Source: Sphingomonas sp. Leaf22 (lineage in GTDB: Bacteria; Pseudomonadota; Alphaproteobacteria; Sphingomonadales; Sphingomonadaceae). Taken from it: a stretch of 64,000 nucleotides of DNA. Position 1 is the first letter of the stretch; each line of letters starts with the position of its first letter. Position numbers and translations under genes: made by a program. The stretch is taken from NCBI RefSeq assembly GCF_001421715.1, contig NZ_LMKP01000042.1, positions 82,929 to 146,928 of the forward strand, read 5' to 3'. Under the pieces are notes generated by a model. It searched no databases and was not told the DNA's origin. It worked only from the letters and a program-made list of their open reading frames with translations. Shown here one piece after another: positions 8,209-17,098 of the stretch.

Positions 8209-9069
8209 ATGTCCACGACCTTCACCATCGACACCGCGACCAGCCGCGCGACGCCGACCCCCGCGCCGATGAAGCGGCTGACCATTCCCGCGATCCGCGC
8301 CGCCAAGGGCAGGACCCCGCTCGTGATGCTGACCGCCTATACCGTGCGCATGGCGCAGCTGATGGACGCGCAGTGCGACATGCTGCTGGTCGGCGACAGT
8401 CTGGGGCAGGTGATCTACGGCCTGCCGTCGACCGTGCCGGTCACGCTCGACATGATGGCGGCGCATGGCGCGGCGGTCGTGCGCGGCAGTTATCATGCGC
8501 TGGTCGTGATCGATCTCCCCTTCGGCAGTTACGAAGCCAGTCCTGGGCAGGCGTTCGAAAGCGCGGCGATGCTGCTCAAGGCGACCGGCGCGGCGGCGGT
8601 GAAGCTGGAGGGCGGCACGGCGATGGCCGACACCGTCGCCTTCCTGTCGCAGCGCGGGATTCCGGTGATGGGCCATGTCGGCCTGACGCCGCAGGCGGTG
8701 AACCAGCTCGGCGGCTATGGCGCGCGCGGCCGCAGTCCGGAGGAAGCGGCGAACATCGTCGCCGATGCCGTCGCCGTCGCCGAGGCGGGGGCCTTTGCAG
8801 TAGTGATCGAGGGGGTGGTCGAACCGATCGCAATCGACATCACCCGCCGCATCGCGGTGCCGACGATCGGCATCGGCGCGTCGGCGCAGTGCGACGGACA
8901 GGTGCTGGTCGCCGAGGACATGCTCGGCTTCTTCGAACGCACCCCGCGCTTCGTGAAGACGTTCGACGACATCGCCGGCCGCATTTCGGCAGCGGTGCGG
9001 ACCTATGCCGACGACGTCCGCTCGCGCGCCTTTCCGGGGCCGGACCAGCTCTACGCGCCGAAAGGTTGA
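8209..9069 (+). CDS. panB: 3-methyl-2-oxobutanoate hydroxymethyltransferase
   Basis: Catalyses the first committed step of pantothenate (and so coenzyme A) synthesis: transfer of a hydroxymethyl group from methylenetetrahydrofolate to 2-oxoisovalerate, giving ketopantoate. Family landmarks are VGDSLG (61-66, Mg-binding Asp), DLPFGSY (102-108), KLEGG, GHVGLTPQ and the C-terminal DGQVLV. At 286 residues it has about 20 more N-terminal residues than common PanB proteins; Met21 (MKRLTIP) could be the true start. panC is not adjacent. Confidence 0.96.
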   Translation: MSTTFTIDTATSRATPTPAPMKRLTIPAIRAAKGRTPLVMLTAYTVRMAQLMDAQCDMLLVGDSLGQVIYGLPSTVPVTLDMMAAHGAAVVRGSYHALVVIDLPFGSYEASPGQAFESAAMLLKATGAAAVKLEGGTAMADTVAFLSQRGIPVMGHVGLTPQAVNQLGGYGARGRSPEEAANIVADAVAVAEAGAFAVVIEGVVEPIAIDITRRIAVPTIGIGASAQCDGQVLVAEDMLGFFERTPRFVKTFDDIAGRISAAVRTYADDVRSRAFPGPDQLYAPKG

Positions 9070-9088
9070 GCGGCAGGCCAACCCTACC

Positions 9089-9174
9089 GTCACCCCGGGC
9101 TTGACCCGGGGTCCCGCTTCTTCTTTCTCTCGGCCGTGATGAAAAGCGGGACCCCGGGTCAAGCCCGGGGTGAC
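9089..9174. repeat. Long hairpin repeat, CCCCGGG family
   Basis: Two nearly perfect complementary arms of about 31 bases (9089-9119 and 9144-9174; core ACCCCGGGCTTGACCCGGGG) with a 24-base loop, just behind panB. A single arm of the same family is at 54787-54819. It may act as a panB terminator but belongs to a dispersed family. Confidence 0.85.
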
Positions 9175-9315
9175 GAAGGAGGCCCCCGTTCATCCCCCGA
9201 ACACCCGCCCTTCGCCATGGTCTCCCCCCGGCACGACGCCTGCGACCATTCGCTTTCGTTTCCGCCGACGCTCGGCTAAAGGAGCGCGCTTGACCCATCC
9301 CCTGGAGCTGTTCCC

Positions 9316-10020
9316 TTGGCGTTGACCCCGCAGAACAACGATGCCTTCATCCGCGAAGTCGATGACGAGATGCGTCGCGAGCAGATGACCGCGATCGGTC
9401 GCCGCTACGGCCTGTGGATCATCGTCGCGGTGCTGGCGGCGCTGGCGGCGTTCGGCGGCTGGACCTGGTGGCAGCATCATCAGAACAGCCTCGCCGCCGA
9501 ACAGGGGGAGAAGCTCGCCACCGCGCTCGACGAGATCGCACAGGGCCGCGTCGCGCAGGGCACGGCCGAGGTCGCGAAGCTGACGACGTCCGATCGCGAC
9601 GCCGTCCGCGCCACCGCGCTGCTGACGCAGGCCGACTTGCTACTCTCCAAGAACGACCTGAAGGGGGCCGCTGCCGCCTTTGGCAAGGTCGCCGCCGACG
9701 ACTCGCTGGCACAGCCGTTCCGCGACATGGCGCTCGTCCGCCAGACCGCCGTCGAATATGACAGCCTGCAACCGCAACAGGTCATCGACCGGCTGCGCGG
9801 CCTCGCCGACAAGGGCAGCCCGTGGCTCGGCAGCGCGGGCGAGATGGTGGCGGTCGCCTATCTCCGCCAGAACAAGCTGCAACAGGCGGGCCAGACCTTT
9901 GCCCTGATCGCGCAGACCGACGGCGTGCCGCAATCGGTGCGCGGGCGGGCGGTGCAGATGGCCGGGTCGCTGGGTGTCGACGCGGTCGATGCGTCGGCCA
10001 ACCAGACCGCCGCGCAATAA
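9316..10020 (+). CDS. YfgM-like tetratricopeptide membrane protein
   Basis: Inner-membrane protein of 234 residues with one membrane segment near the N-terminus (about 34-52) and a periplasmic helical repeat domain, as in YfgM, the SecYEG-associated chaperone-like protein. Assignment rests on architecture (DEMRREQM cytoplasmic head, one TM, TPR-like helices) and on gene order: in many proteobacteria yfgM-bamB-der are adjacent, as here. Translation starts at a TTG at 9316 behind GGAGCTG; the next ATG would remove the conserved head. Confidence 0.88.
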   Translation: MALTPQNNDAFIREVDDEMRREQMTAIGRRYGLWIIVAVLAALAAFGGWTWWQHHQNSLAAEQGEKLATALDEIAQGRVAQGTAEVAKLTTSDRDAVRATALLTQADLLLSKNDLKGAAAAFGKVAADDSLAQPFRDMALVRQTAVEYDSLQPQQVIDRLRGLADKGSPWLGSAGEMVAVAYLRQNKLQQAGQTFALIAQTDGVPQSVRGRAVQMAGSLGVDAVDASANQTAAQ

Positions 10021-10048
10021 CGCTTCTCCAGTTTCCGGAACCCCTTCG

Positions 10049-11380
10049 ATGAAGACCCATCTCAAACTCTCGGCGGCGGTCGCGGCGTTGGCGCTGCTGG
10101 GCGGTTGCGGCGCCTTGAAGGGCAAGGGCCCGGCGCGCACCCCGATCGTCGGCCAGCGCGTGCCGATCCTCGCATCGGAAAATCTGGCGGAGGTCGATCC
10201 GGCGCTCGCCAATCTTCAGGTCGTGTTGCCGCTCGCCGAAACCAACGCCAACTGGGCGCAGCCCGGCGGCAATCCGTCGAAGTCGATGGGCCATGTCGCG
10301 CTGGCCGATACGCTCAGCCAGCGCTGGTCGGTGCGGATCGAGGGCGGCGATACCCGTACGCGCCTTGCCGCCGCGCCGGTCGTCGCCGATGGCCGGCTGT
10401 ACGTGATCGACGTCAACGGCCTCGTGACGGCGATGACCGCTGATACCGGCGCGACCGTGTGGACCGCCCCCACCGTCAAGGGCGACGAAAACCGCCGCGC
10501 GCGCTTCGGCGGCGGCGTGTCGGTCGACGGCAACCGCGCCTTCGCCACCGATGGTCTGGGCGATGTCGTCGCCTTCGACACCGCCGATGGCAAGGAAGTG
10601 TGGCGCGCCAAGCCCGGCGGCCCGCTGCGCGGCGCACCGACCGTGACCAACGGACAGGTCTATGTCGTCAGTCAGGACAACCAGCTCTTCGCCCTCGACC
10701 AGACCGATGGCAAGGTCGTCTGGACCCAGTCGGGCAGTCTCGAGTCGCAGGGCGTGTTCGGCGTCGCCGCCCCGGCCTCGGCGCAGGGCACGGTCGTCGC
10801 CGGCTTCTCGTCGGGCGAACTGAACGCCTATCGCTATGAAAACGGCCGATCGGTCTGGGGCGACAGCCTGTCGCGCACCTCGGCCTCGACCTCGGTGTCG
10901 GCACTGGCCGATATCGATGCCGAACCGGTGATCGACAATGGCCGCGTCTATGCGGTCGGGCAGGGCGGGCGCATGGTCGCGCTCGAACTGACGTCGGGTC
11001 AGCGGTTGTGGGAACAGAATCTCGCCGGCATCTCGACGCCATGGGTCGCGGGCGAATGGATTTTCGTGGTCACCGACGATGCCCGCCTGCTGTGCATTTC
11101 GCGCGGTAGCGGCAAGCTGCGCTGGGTCCAGCAGCTGCCCGGCTTCCGCAACCTCAAGAAGCGCAAGAACCCGATCGGCTGGGTCGGCCCGATCCTGGCG
11201 GGCAACCGCCTGATCCTCGCCAATACGCAGGGGCAGCTGGTGTCGGTCTCGACCGCCGATGGCAGCATCACCACGACGCAGGATACCCGGTCGAAGGCCG
11301 GTTATTCGCTGTCGCCGATCGTCGCCAACGGCACGCTCTACCTGCTCGACGATGCGGGGCAGCTGACCGCCTGGAAGTAG
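10049..11380 (+). CDS. bamB: Outer membrane assembly lipoprotein BamB
   Basis: Lipoprotein component of the BAM complex that inserts beta-barrel proteins into the outer membrane. ATG 10049 begins a signal peptide with lipobox LLGGC (lipidated Cys18 or so), followed by an eight-bladed beta propeller with recurring PQQ-repeat signatures (LYVIDVNG, GKEVWRAKPGG, GKVVWTQSG, GQRLWEQNL). Length 443 aa, slightly longer than E. coli BamB because of an N-terminal linker. Placed between the YfgM-like gene and der as in other proteobacteria. Confidence 0.93.
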   Translation: MKTHLKLSAAVAALALLGGCGALKGKGPARTPIVGQRVPILASENLAEVDPALANLQVVLPLAETNANWAQPGGNPSKSMGHVALADTLSQRWSVRIEGGDTRTRLAAAPVVADGRLYVIDVNGLVTAMTADTGATVWTAPTVKGDENRRARFGGGVSVDGNRAFATDGLGDVVAFDTADGKEVWRAKPGGPLRGAPTVTNGQVYVVSQDNQLFALDQTDGKVVWTQSGSLESQGVFGVAAPASAQGTVVAGFSSGELNAYRYENGRSVWGDSLSRTSASTSVSALADIDAEPVIDNGRVYAVGQGGRMVALELTSGQRLWEQNLAGISTPWVAGEWIFVVTDDARLLCISRGSGKLRWVQQLPGFRNLKKRKNPIGWVGPILAGNRLILANTQGQLVSVSTADGSITTTQDTRSKAGYSLSPIVANGTLYLLDDAGQLTAWK

Positions 11381-11400
11381 CCTACCTGCCTCACCCCCTT

Positions 11401-11499
11401 CGTCATTCCGGCGCAGGCCGGAATCCATGGATGGGGTGAGGTCGCGGCCCCATCGCGAGCACCCGACACAATGGATTCCGGCCTGCGCCGGAATGACGG
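11401..11499. repeat. Inverted repeat, ATTCCGGCGCAGGCCGGAAT family
   Basis: Arms of 28 bases (11401-11428 and 11471-11498), essentially perfect reverse complements, separated by 42 bases, between bamB and der. Relatives are at 21288-21364, 25355-25380, 41224-41322 and 63277-63299; the central GC palindrome varies while the flanking CGTCAT and ATCCAT are kept. Confidence 0.85.
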
Positions 11500-11581
11500 C
11501 TGTGCGGGTGCAAGCGCGCACCCTCGACCCGGCCCCCCTTACGCCCTACTATCGCGGCAACCCCGCACCCCAGGAATTCCC

Positions 11582-12955
11582 ATGCCTTTACCCGTCGTCG
11601 CCATCATCGGCCGTCCCAATGTCGGCAAGTCGACGCTGTTCAACCGGCTGGTCGGCAAGCGGCTGGCGCTGGTCGACGATCAGCCGGGCGTGACCCGCGA
11701 TCGGCGCGAGGGGGAGGCGTCGTTGCTCGGCCTCGACTTCACCATCGTCGACACGGCGGGGTTCGAGGATGAGGACGCCGCGACCCTGCCGGGGCGGATG
11801 CGGATGCAGACGCAGGCGGCGGTCGAAATGGCCGATGTCGCGCTGTTCATGATCGACGCCCGCGCCGGCATCACCCCGCTGGACGAGGAAATCGCCCGCT
11901 GGCTGCGCTCGGCCGACGGCACGGTCGTGCTGGTCGCGAACAAGGCGGAGGGCCGCGCGGGCGAGAACGGCGTGCTCGAATCGCTGGCGCTGGGCTTTGG
12001 CGATCCGGTGCAGATGTCGGCCGAACATGGCGAGGGCGTCGCCGACCTGTTCGACGCGCTGCGCCCCTATGTCGAGCGCGAGGATGAACCAGAGCCCGAG
12101 GATGAAGGCGAGTTCGACCCCGAAACCGCGGTTCTCAAGCTCGCGATCGTCGGTCGCCCGAATGCGGGCAAGTCGACGCTCATCAACCGTTTCGTCGGCG
12201 AAGACCGCCTGATTACCGGTCCCGAAGCCGGCATCACCCGCGATTCGATCGCGGTCGACTGGGAATGGACCGCCCCCGATGGCCGCGTCCGTCCGGTCCG
12301 GCTGATCGACACGGCGGGGATGCGCAAGAAAGCGCGGGTCCAGGAAAAGCTCGAAAAGCTCTCCGTCGCCGACGCGCTGCATGCGATCGACTTTGCCGAG
12401 GTCGTCGTGCTGCTTTTGGACGGTACCCGCGGCCTCGAACTGCAGGACATCAAGATCGCCGACCGCGTGCTGCAAGAGGGCCGCGCGCTGGTGATCGCGC
12501 TCAACAAATGGGACATCGCCGAACATGCCTCGTCGCTGTTCAACGGCGTGAAGGGCGCGCTTGACGAGGGATTGGCGCAGGCACGCGGCGTGCCACTGCT
12601 GACCGTCTCGGCCGCGACCGGCAAGGGGCTGGACGTACTCATGCAGGCCGCGTTCGAAACGCGCGAGGCATGGGGGCGCCGCGTTTCGACCGGCCAGCTC
12701 AACCGCTGGTTCGACCGCGCGCTGGAGGCGAACCCGCCGCCCGCCCCCGGCGGCAAGCGCATCAAGATGCGCTACATCACGCAGAACAACATCCGTCCGC
12801 CCAGCTTCGTCCTGTTCGGCACCCGCGTCGATCAGCTGCCCGAAAGCTACAAACGCTATCTTATCAATGGCATCCGCAAAGAATTCGGCTTCGGCGCGGT
12901 GCCGGTGCGTCTGAACATGCGGGCGCCAAAGAACCCCTTCGACCATAGCAAGTGA
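11582..12955 (+). CDS. der: Ribosome biogenesis GTPase Der (EngA)
   Basis: Essential tandem GTPase acting in 50S ribosomal subunit assembly. Two G domains are clear: first P-loop GRPNVGKST at residues 9-17, DTAG in switch II, NKAEG; second P-loop GRPNAGKST near residue 190 with DTAGMRKK and NKWD; then a KH-like C-terminal domain with INGIRKEFGF. 457 residues, normal length. ATG 11582 is chosen because it begins immediately before the conserved first strand. The downstream TusA-like gene overlaps its stop by four bases. Confidence 0.97.
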   Translation: MPLPVVAIIGRPNVGKSTLFNRLVGKRLALVDDQPGVTRDRREGEASLLGLDFTIVDTAGFEDEDAATLPGRMRMQTQAAVEMADVALFMIDARAGITPLDEEIARWLRSADGTVVLVANKAEGRAGENGVLESLALGFGDPVQMSAEHGEGVADLFDALRPYVEREDEPEPEDEGEFDPETAVLKLAIVGRPNAGKSTLINRFVGEDRLITGPEAGITRDSIAVDWEWTAPDGRVRPVRLIDTAGMRKKARVQEKLEKLSVADALHAIDFAEVVVLLLDGTRGLELQDIKIADRVLQEGRALVIALNKWDIAEHASSLFNGVKGALDEGLAQARGVPLLTVSAATGKGLDVLMQAAFETREAWGRRVSTGQLNRWFDRALEANPPPAPGGKRIKMRYITQNNIRPPSFVLFGTRVDQLPESYKRYLINGIRKEFGFGAVPVRLNMRAPKNPFDHSK

Positions 12956-13149
12956 CCCATATCAACGCCCGCGGCATGCGCTGCCCGTGGCCCGCCATCC
13001 GGCTGGCCAAAGCGCTGCGTGACGGGGCGACGATGGTGGAGATCGAGGCCGACGACCCAAAGGCAGCGGGCGAACTGGCCAGCGCGGCGAGCGCGGTCGG
13101 GGCGCGGCTAGAGGTCGTGCGCGAAGGCTTGTTCCGAATAGAGCGATAG
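12952..13149 (+). CDS. TusA-family sulfurtransferase
   Basis: A 65-residue sulfur-carrier protein of the TusA/SirA fold. The conserved active Cys sits in RGMRCPWPAIRLAKAL, where CPWP replaces the usual CPxP. The start is a GTG overlapping the der stop as GTGA, so it is likely made by translational coupling. TusA-like proteins pass persulfide sulfur to tRNA thiolation or cofactor synthesis; the actual partner here is not visible. Confidence 0.85.
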   Translation: MTHINARGMRCPWPAIRLAKALRDGATMVEIEADDPKAAGELASAASAVGARLEVVREGLFRIER

Positions 13150-13197
13150 GGCCTGCGGCTCATCACGCCCACCGACCCGTCACCCTGACCCTTGCGC

Positions 13198-13268
13198 GGC
13201 TTCCTCCCTCTCCCACCGGGAGAGAGAAGGGGCCCGTCCGGCGCAGCCGGGTGGGAAGAGTGAGGGCG
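13198..13268. repeat. REP-like hairpin, CCCTCTCCC family copy 1
   Basis: CCCTCTCCCACCGGGAGAG followed by a second small palindrome and GTGAGGGCG. The same unit is present twice, in opposite orientation, around the DUF559 gene (27526-27581 and 27962-28019). Confidence 0.8.
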
Positions 13269-13288
13269 ATCCCGGGTGACGAGAAACG

Positions 13289-13417
13289 ACTCTGTCCTAC
13301 AACCGCCCGACCATGCCATACCCTTCGGCGTTCTTTCTCACCGCCGAACCCGCCTCCCGCAACGCCACGATCCGCGACGCACCGAAACGCCCGCAAGTGT
13401 GACCTTTGTGACCTTTG
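13289..13417 (-). repeat. Composite AAAGGTCAC element, copy 1
   Basis: On the minus strand, directly behind the glycosyltransferase stop, the sequence reads CAAAGGTCACAAAGGTCACA (13417 downward), then a weak GAGAAAGAA block near 13332-13340, then TGTAGGACAGAGT (13301 to 13289). The same order is found at 25478-25599 and, partly, 40873-41039. Function unknown. Confidence 0.7.
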
Positions 13418-13423
13418 AAAACG

Positions 13424-14194
13424 CTACGGCTGCGCTTCCCAAGGTTTATCCCGCAAATTCAGATGCGTAATCCCCCGCGCCTGCAACCGCGGCCCGAGGA
13501 ACCGGTAGAAATACCAGTCCTTCGCGGCAAACGGCGTCGCATGGTACAGGACCCGCTCGGCCAGCGTCCATCGCACCCGCCGCCGGTCCGACCGGCGCGG
13601 CGACGGCTTGGCCCAGAAGCGGAAAGGATAGACCACCCGCCCGAGCTTGGCGACGCGCTGCATGACCTCATGGTCGAGCAGGACATAGGGCCAGAGCGCT
13701 TCCGAAAAGCCGCCCGCTTTCACCAGCGCCTGCGTGCGAAACGCCTGCCCGTACCCACCGGTATGCGTCTGCTTCGGCAGCAGCCGCGTCACGATCCCCG
13801 AATAGAGCGCCCGCCGCAACGGCTGCCCCGACGCATCGACCCCCATCGCCATCACTGCCACGACGCGCCGGTCGGCATCGAACGCCCGTTCGGCCTCGGC
13901 CAGATAGTGCGGCGGGTACCAGGTATCGGCATCGCCGAACGCACAGAATTCGGTGGTCAATTCGGCCATCGCCGTTTCCAGCGCGTGGATCTTGCCCGGC
14001 CGCGCTTCGGACCGATGGATGACCTCGATCCCCGGCATGGCGAACCCGCGCGCGACCGCATCCGATCCGTCGGTCGACCCGTTATCGACCAGTACCAGCC
14101 GAAACGGCACCGTCTGTCCTGCCAGCGCCGCCAGCGTCGCCGGCAGGAAATCGACTTCGTTGTAATAGGCGATGACGAACGTCCAGCGCGTCAC
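13424..14194 (-). CDS. Family 2 glycosyltransferase
   Basis: GT-A type glycosyltransferase of about 256 residues. It shows the nucleotide-binding VIAYYNEVDFLPATL, VDNGSTDGS and the metal-binding GDADTWYPPHYL (a DxD motif). No membrane segments, so it is likely cytosolic or peripheral. The GTG at 14194 overlaps the stop of the upstream glycosyltransferase as GTGA; an ATG at 14221 would add nine residues. The pair with 14191-15246 suggests assembly of a surface glycan or glycolipid; donor and acceptor are unknown. Confidence 0.9.
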   Translation of the reverse strand: MTRWTFVIAYYNEVDFLPATLAALAGQTVPFRLVLVDNGSTDGSDAVARGFAMPGIEVIHRSEARPGKIHALETAMAELTTEFCAFGDADTWYPPHYLAEAERAFDADRRVVAVMAMGVDASGQPLRRALYSGIVTRLLPKQTHTGGYGQAFRTQALVKAGGFSEALWPYVLLDHEVMQRVAKLGRVVYPFRFWAKPSPRRSDRRRVRWTLAERVLYHATPFAAKDWYFYRFLGPRLQARGITHLNLRDKPWEAQP

Positions 14195-15246
14195 GCCGCG
14201 ACCTCGATCAGCGTCCGACACGCCGCCTCCGACGATCGCGGCCCGTGCGTCGCGACCGCATGTGCCCGCGCCGCCGCACCCATCGCCTCGACCGCCGCCG
14301 GGTCGGCCAGCAGGGCAGCGACCTTGTCGCGATAGTCATTGTCCCGAACCAGCAGCCCGCACGTCTCGGGAATGACATCCGCTCCGATCCGGTCGTCGAA
14401 CGCCACTACCGGCAGACCGCACGCCATCGCCTCCGGAATGGCGCGCGGGAAATAGTCGCGGCGTCCGGCATGGAAGAACAGCCGCGCCTGCGCCAGCATC
14501 ACCGGCACCTGCCCGTTGGGAACGTGCCCCAGCCATGCGACCTTCGGAAAGCGTGCCCGCAGTTCCGCCGCCTGCGGTCCGTCGCCGATCACCGCCACCC
14601 GCATGGTCTCGGCCAGCGCCGCGATCTCGTCGAACTTCTTGTACGGGCTCAACCGGCTGGTGGCGATCACGTCGAACCGCTTCCCGGCCGCCATGGGCGC
14701 GAAGCGATCGGTGTCGATCGTCTTGGGCAGCCGCTGCATCCGTGCCGCCGGCACCGACCGCCGCCAGAAACGCCAGCCGGGATGGGTCAGCTTCGCCTCC
14801 TGTACCGATGTTTCGGGAAAGACGAACGCGGCATCCGGCACGATCCGGCTCCAGTAATCGCCGCCGATGATGACCGCGAACCGCCGCCGATCGGGCCGCA
14901 GCACCCGGTCGAACAGGTCGAACCCCGCCCCGCCATTGCTGCCGACCAGCACGAACAGATCGGCCGGATCGGTGCGCGCTGCCGCGACCATCGTATCGCT
15001 CACCTGATCGCGCGTTTTGGCGGTCGGATTCGACGGCGCGAACAGCCGGATCGGGTAGGGTGCGACCCCGTCCAGGGCCGCAACGGTAGTGAGGGATGCG
15101 GGGGCCAGTGCCCATAGCTCGCTCTCGACGCCCAATTTGGTCAGGATGCCCGGCATCCGCTTGTCGCGATTGTCCCAGCGGAGCCATTCGGCGGTATCCG
15201 CGACGCCGTGATGGCTGGGATAGGTCAGGACGAAGATGATCCGCAT
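14191..15246 (-). CDS. Family 4-type glycosyltransferase
   Basis: GT-B type glycosyltransferase of 351 residues. The C-terminal half carries ATSRLSPYKKFDEI, VIGDGPQAAELRARF, VAWLGHVP and the nucleotide-sugar binding FPRAIPEAMACGLPVVAFD, all typical of family 4. First gene of a two-gene minus-strand unit with the GT2 enzyme, and divergent from another glycosyltransferase about 80 bases away, so the shared gap probably holds both promoters. Confidence 0.9.
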   Translation of the reverse strand: MRIIFVLTYPSHHGVADTAEWLRWDNRDKRMPGILTKLGVESELWALAPASLTTVAALDGVAPYPIRLFAPSNPTAKTRDQVSDTMVAAARTDPADLFVLVGSNGGAGFDLFDRVLRPDRRRFAVIIGGDYWSRIVPDAAFVFPETSVQEAKLTHPGWRFWRRSVPAARMQRLPKTIDTDRFAPMAAGKRFDVIATSRLSPYKKFDEIAALAETMRVAVIGDGPQAAELRARFPKVAWLGHVPNGQVPVMLAQARLFFHAGRRDYFPRAIPEAMACGLPVVAFDDRIGADVIPETCGLLVRDNDYRDKVAALLADPAAVEAMGAAARAHAVATHGPRSSEAACRTLIEVAA

Positions 15247-15323
15247 CGCCGTTCGGCTACCAGTGCGGGGTCGACAGCGCCACCCGATTGTCGAGTGCGC
15301 ATGCTGCGGCTAAGGCGCTGGCG

Positions 15324-16100
15324 ATGAACTGGTCGGATGACGGCGCGCGGGTAAGCTGCGTGATGGTGACCGCGAACCGTGCCGCGCTGGCACGGCGGGC
15401 GGTCGACTGTTTCCTGCGGCAACGCTGGGCGAACCGCGAACTGGTCGTCGTCGATGACGGCGATCAGGATTATACGCCGCTGTTCGCCGACATCCCCGCC
15501 GACCGGCTGATCTACCACCGTGTCGCCAAGACGCCGGAGACGACGCTCGGGCGTTTACGCAACCGCACACTCGACCTCGCCCGCGGATCGATCGTCGCAC
15601 AGTGGGACGATGACGACTGGTATCACCCCGACCGGCTCGCGCGTCAGGTCGCGGTGCTCGAACAGGGCAAGGATGCCTGCGTCCTGCGCGGCACGTTGAT
15701 GCATCTCGACGCGCCCGGCTGGTTCGATCACCCCTATGTCGGCACGCTGGAGCCGGGCGTCCCGGGCAGCATCGTCCACCGTGCCGATCCGCGGGCACGC
15801 TATCCCGAAAAGCGGCGCGGCGAGGATACCGATTTTCTTGGGGCTTGGCCGATCGACCGCATCGGCGTGCTCGACGCACCCGGCCTGTTCGTCCGCGCCT
15901 TCCACGGATCGAACACCTGGGACCGGACCCATTTCGAACGCCGGGTCCGCAACACGCCCGCCGCCGCGATCGAATATGCGCTGCGCTCGCTGCTGCCCGG
16001 GGGCACGTGGCGGCATTCGCGCTTTCGTCTCGATCCCGAGACGCGCTCGGCGTTCGAGACGTTCGTCGCCGATTCGCGCAGCGCCGGAGTGTTCGCTTGA
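15324..16100 (+). CDS. Family 2 glycosyltransferase
   Basis: GT-A fold enzyme of about 258 residues with VSCVMVTANRAALARRAV, VVVDDGDQDYTPL and the acidic metal motif QWDDDDWYHPDRL. ATG 15324 (with AAGGCG upstream) is chosen over a TTG at 15288. The stop overlaps a TTG start of the following membrane protein gene (TTGA), so the two are probably one unit that may build and export, or anchor, a glycan. Confidence 0.88.
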   Translation: MNWSDDGARVSCVMVTANRAALARRAVDCFLRQRWANRELVVVDDGDQDYTPLFADIPADRLIYHRVAKTPETTLGRLRNRTLDLARGSIVAQWDDDDWYHPDRLARQVAVLEQGKDACVLRGTLMHLDAPGWFDHPYVGTLEPGVPGSIVHRADPRARYPEKRRGEDTDFLGAWPIDRIGVLDAPGLFVRAFHGSNTWDRTHFERRVRNTPAAAIEYALRSLLPGGTWRHSRFRLDPETRSAFETFVADSRSAGVFA

Positions 16101-17095
16101 CCCTCGCCGAACATGGGCAGCGGCTGCACTTGTGGTCGCAAACCCCGGCGGCCGCGTGGGCAGGCAAGGTGTTCCGCGCGCTGTTCTTCGTCGGCGTGCT
16201 GTTGTGGCTGGTGCTGAAAGTCCGCGCGATCGGGTGGAGCAACGTCGCCGCCGCGCTGCCGCGCACGCCGTGGTTCTACATCCTGTTCGTCGTGATGTTC
16301 ATGGCGCTGCCGGTGTCGGAGGTCTGGATCTTCCGCCGCCTGCTCGGACGACCCCTGCCGGGTGCGCTGCCGGTGTTCGTGCGCAAACGGGTCTTCAACT
16401 CGGCCTTCGTCGGCTATTCGGGCGAGCTCTACCTGTTCGTCTGGGCACGCCAGCGGCTCGGCATCGCGTCCAAGACGCTGCTGCTGGCGATCAAGGACAA
16501 TGCGATCCTGTCCGCGCTGGCATCGGCGGCGATCACCTCGGGCTTGCTCATCATCTTCATGGCGACGGGGCGCGCGAAATGGATCGCCGACTGGCTGCAT
16601 TCGGCGGGGGGCGTGATCCTCGCCGGGCTGCTCGTCGCGGCGTTCCTGACGCCGTTGCTCTTGCGGTTGCGGAACCAGATCCTGTCCGTCCCGTGGCGCG
16701 TCGCGGGCACCGTGCTGGCGATCCACGTCGCCCGGATCCTGATCGTCGTGCTGTTGCAGGCGACGCAATGGGCAGTGGTGCTGCCCGATCAGTCATGGGG
16801 CGTGTGGATCACCTTCCTTACGGTGCAGATGGTCATCAGCCGCCTGCCGATCGTGCCCAATCGCGACCTGCTGTTCCTGTCGGCGGCGTTGGAGATGAGC
16901 CACATCATCGACGGTCCGCGCGCGGCGATGGCGGGATTGCTGCTGGCAGGCGGCGCGCTGACGCAGGGGAGCAACCTGCTGTTCTTCCTGCTGACCAGCT
17001 TCGAACGCCGGCGCGGGACGTTGCCCATGGCCGAACCCGATCCGGCGTTCGAAGCGGCGGTCGCCACGCCGGCGGTGCCGCCGGCGGGCGAATAG
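16097..17095 (+). CDS. Multi-pass membrane protein with glycosyltransferases
   Basis: A 332-residue integral membrane protein with roughly seven or eight hydrophobic segments. The spacing and motifs such as FNSAFVGYSGELYLFVWAR and ISRLPIVPNRDLLF are reminiscent of the lysylphosphatidylglycerol-synthase-type (YbhN/DUF) membrane domain, but I am not certain. TTG 16097 overlaps the stop of the glycosyltransferase. The position suggests that it moves or modifies the product of the neighbouring transferases; that is inference. Confidence 0.8.
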   Translation: MTLAEHGQRLHLWSQTPAAAWAGKVFRALFFVGVLLWLVLKVRAIGWSNVAAALPRTPWFYILFVVMFMALPVSEVWIFRRLLGRPLPGALPVFVRKRVFNSAFVGYSGELYLFVWARQRLGIASKTLLLAIKDNAILSALASAAITSGLLIIFMATGRAKWIADWLHSAGGVILAGLLVAAFLTPLLLRLRNQILSVPWRVAGTVLAIHVARILIVVLLQATQWAVVLPDQSWGVWITFLTVQMVISRLPIVPNRDLLFLSAALEMSHIIDGPRAAMAGLLLAGGALTQGSNLLFFLLTSFERRRGTLPMAEPDPAFEAAVATPAVPPAGE

Positions 17096-17098
17096 CCG

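Noticed and set aside
11401..11499. Repeats considered as part of a CRISPR array
   Set aside because: Only an inverted pair, no regular direct repeats with spacers and no cas genes.
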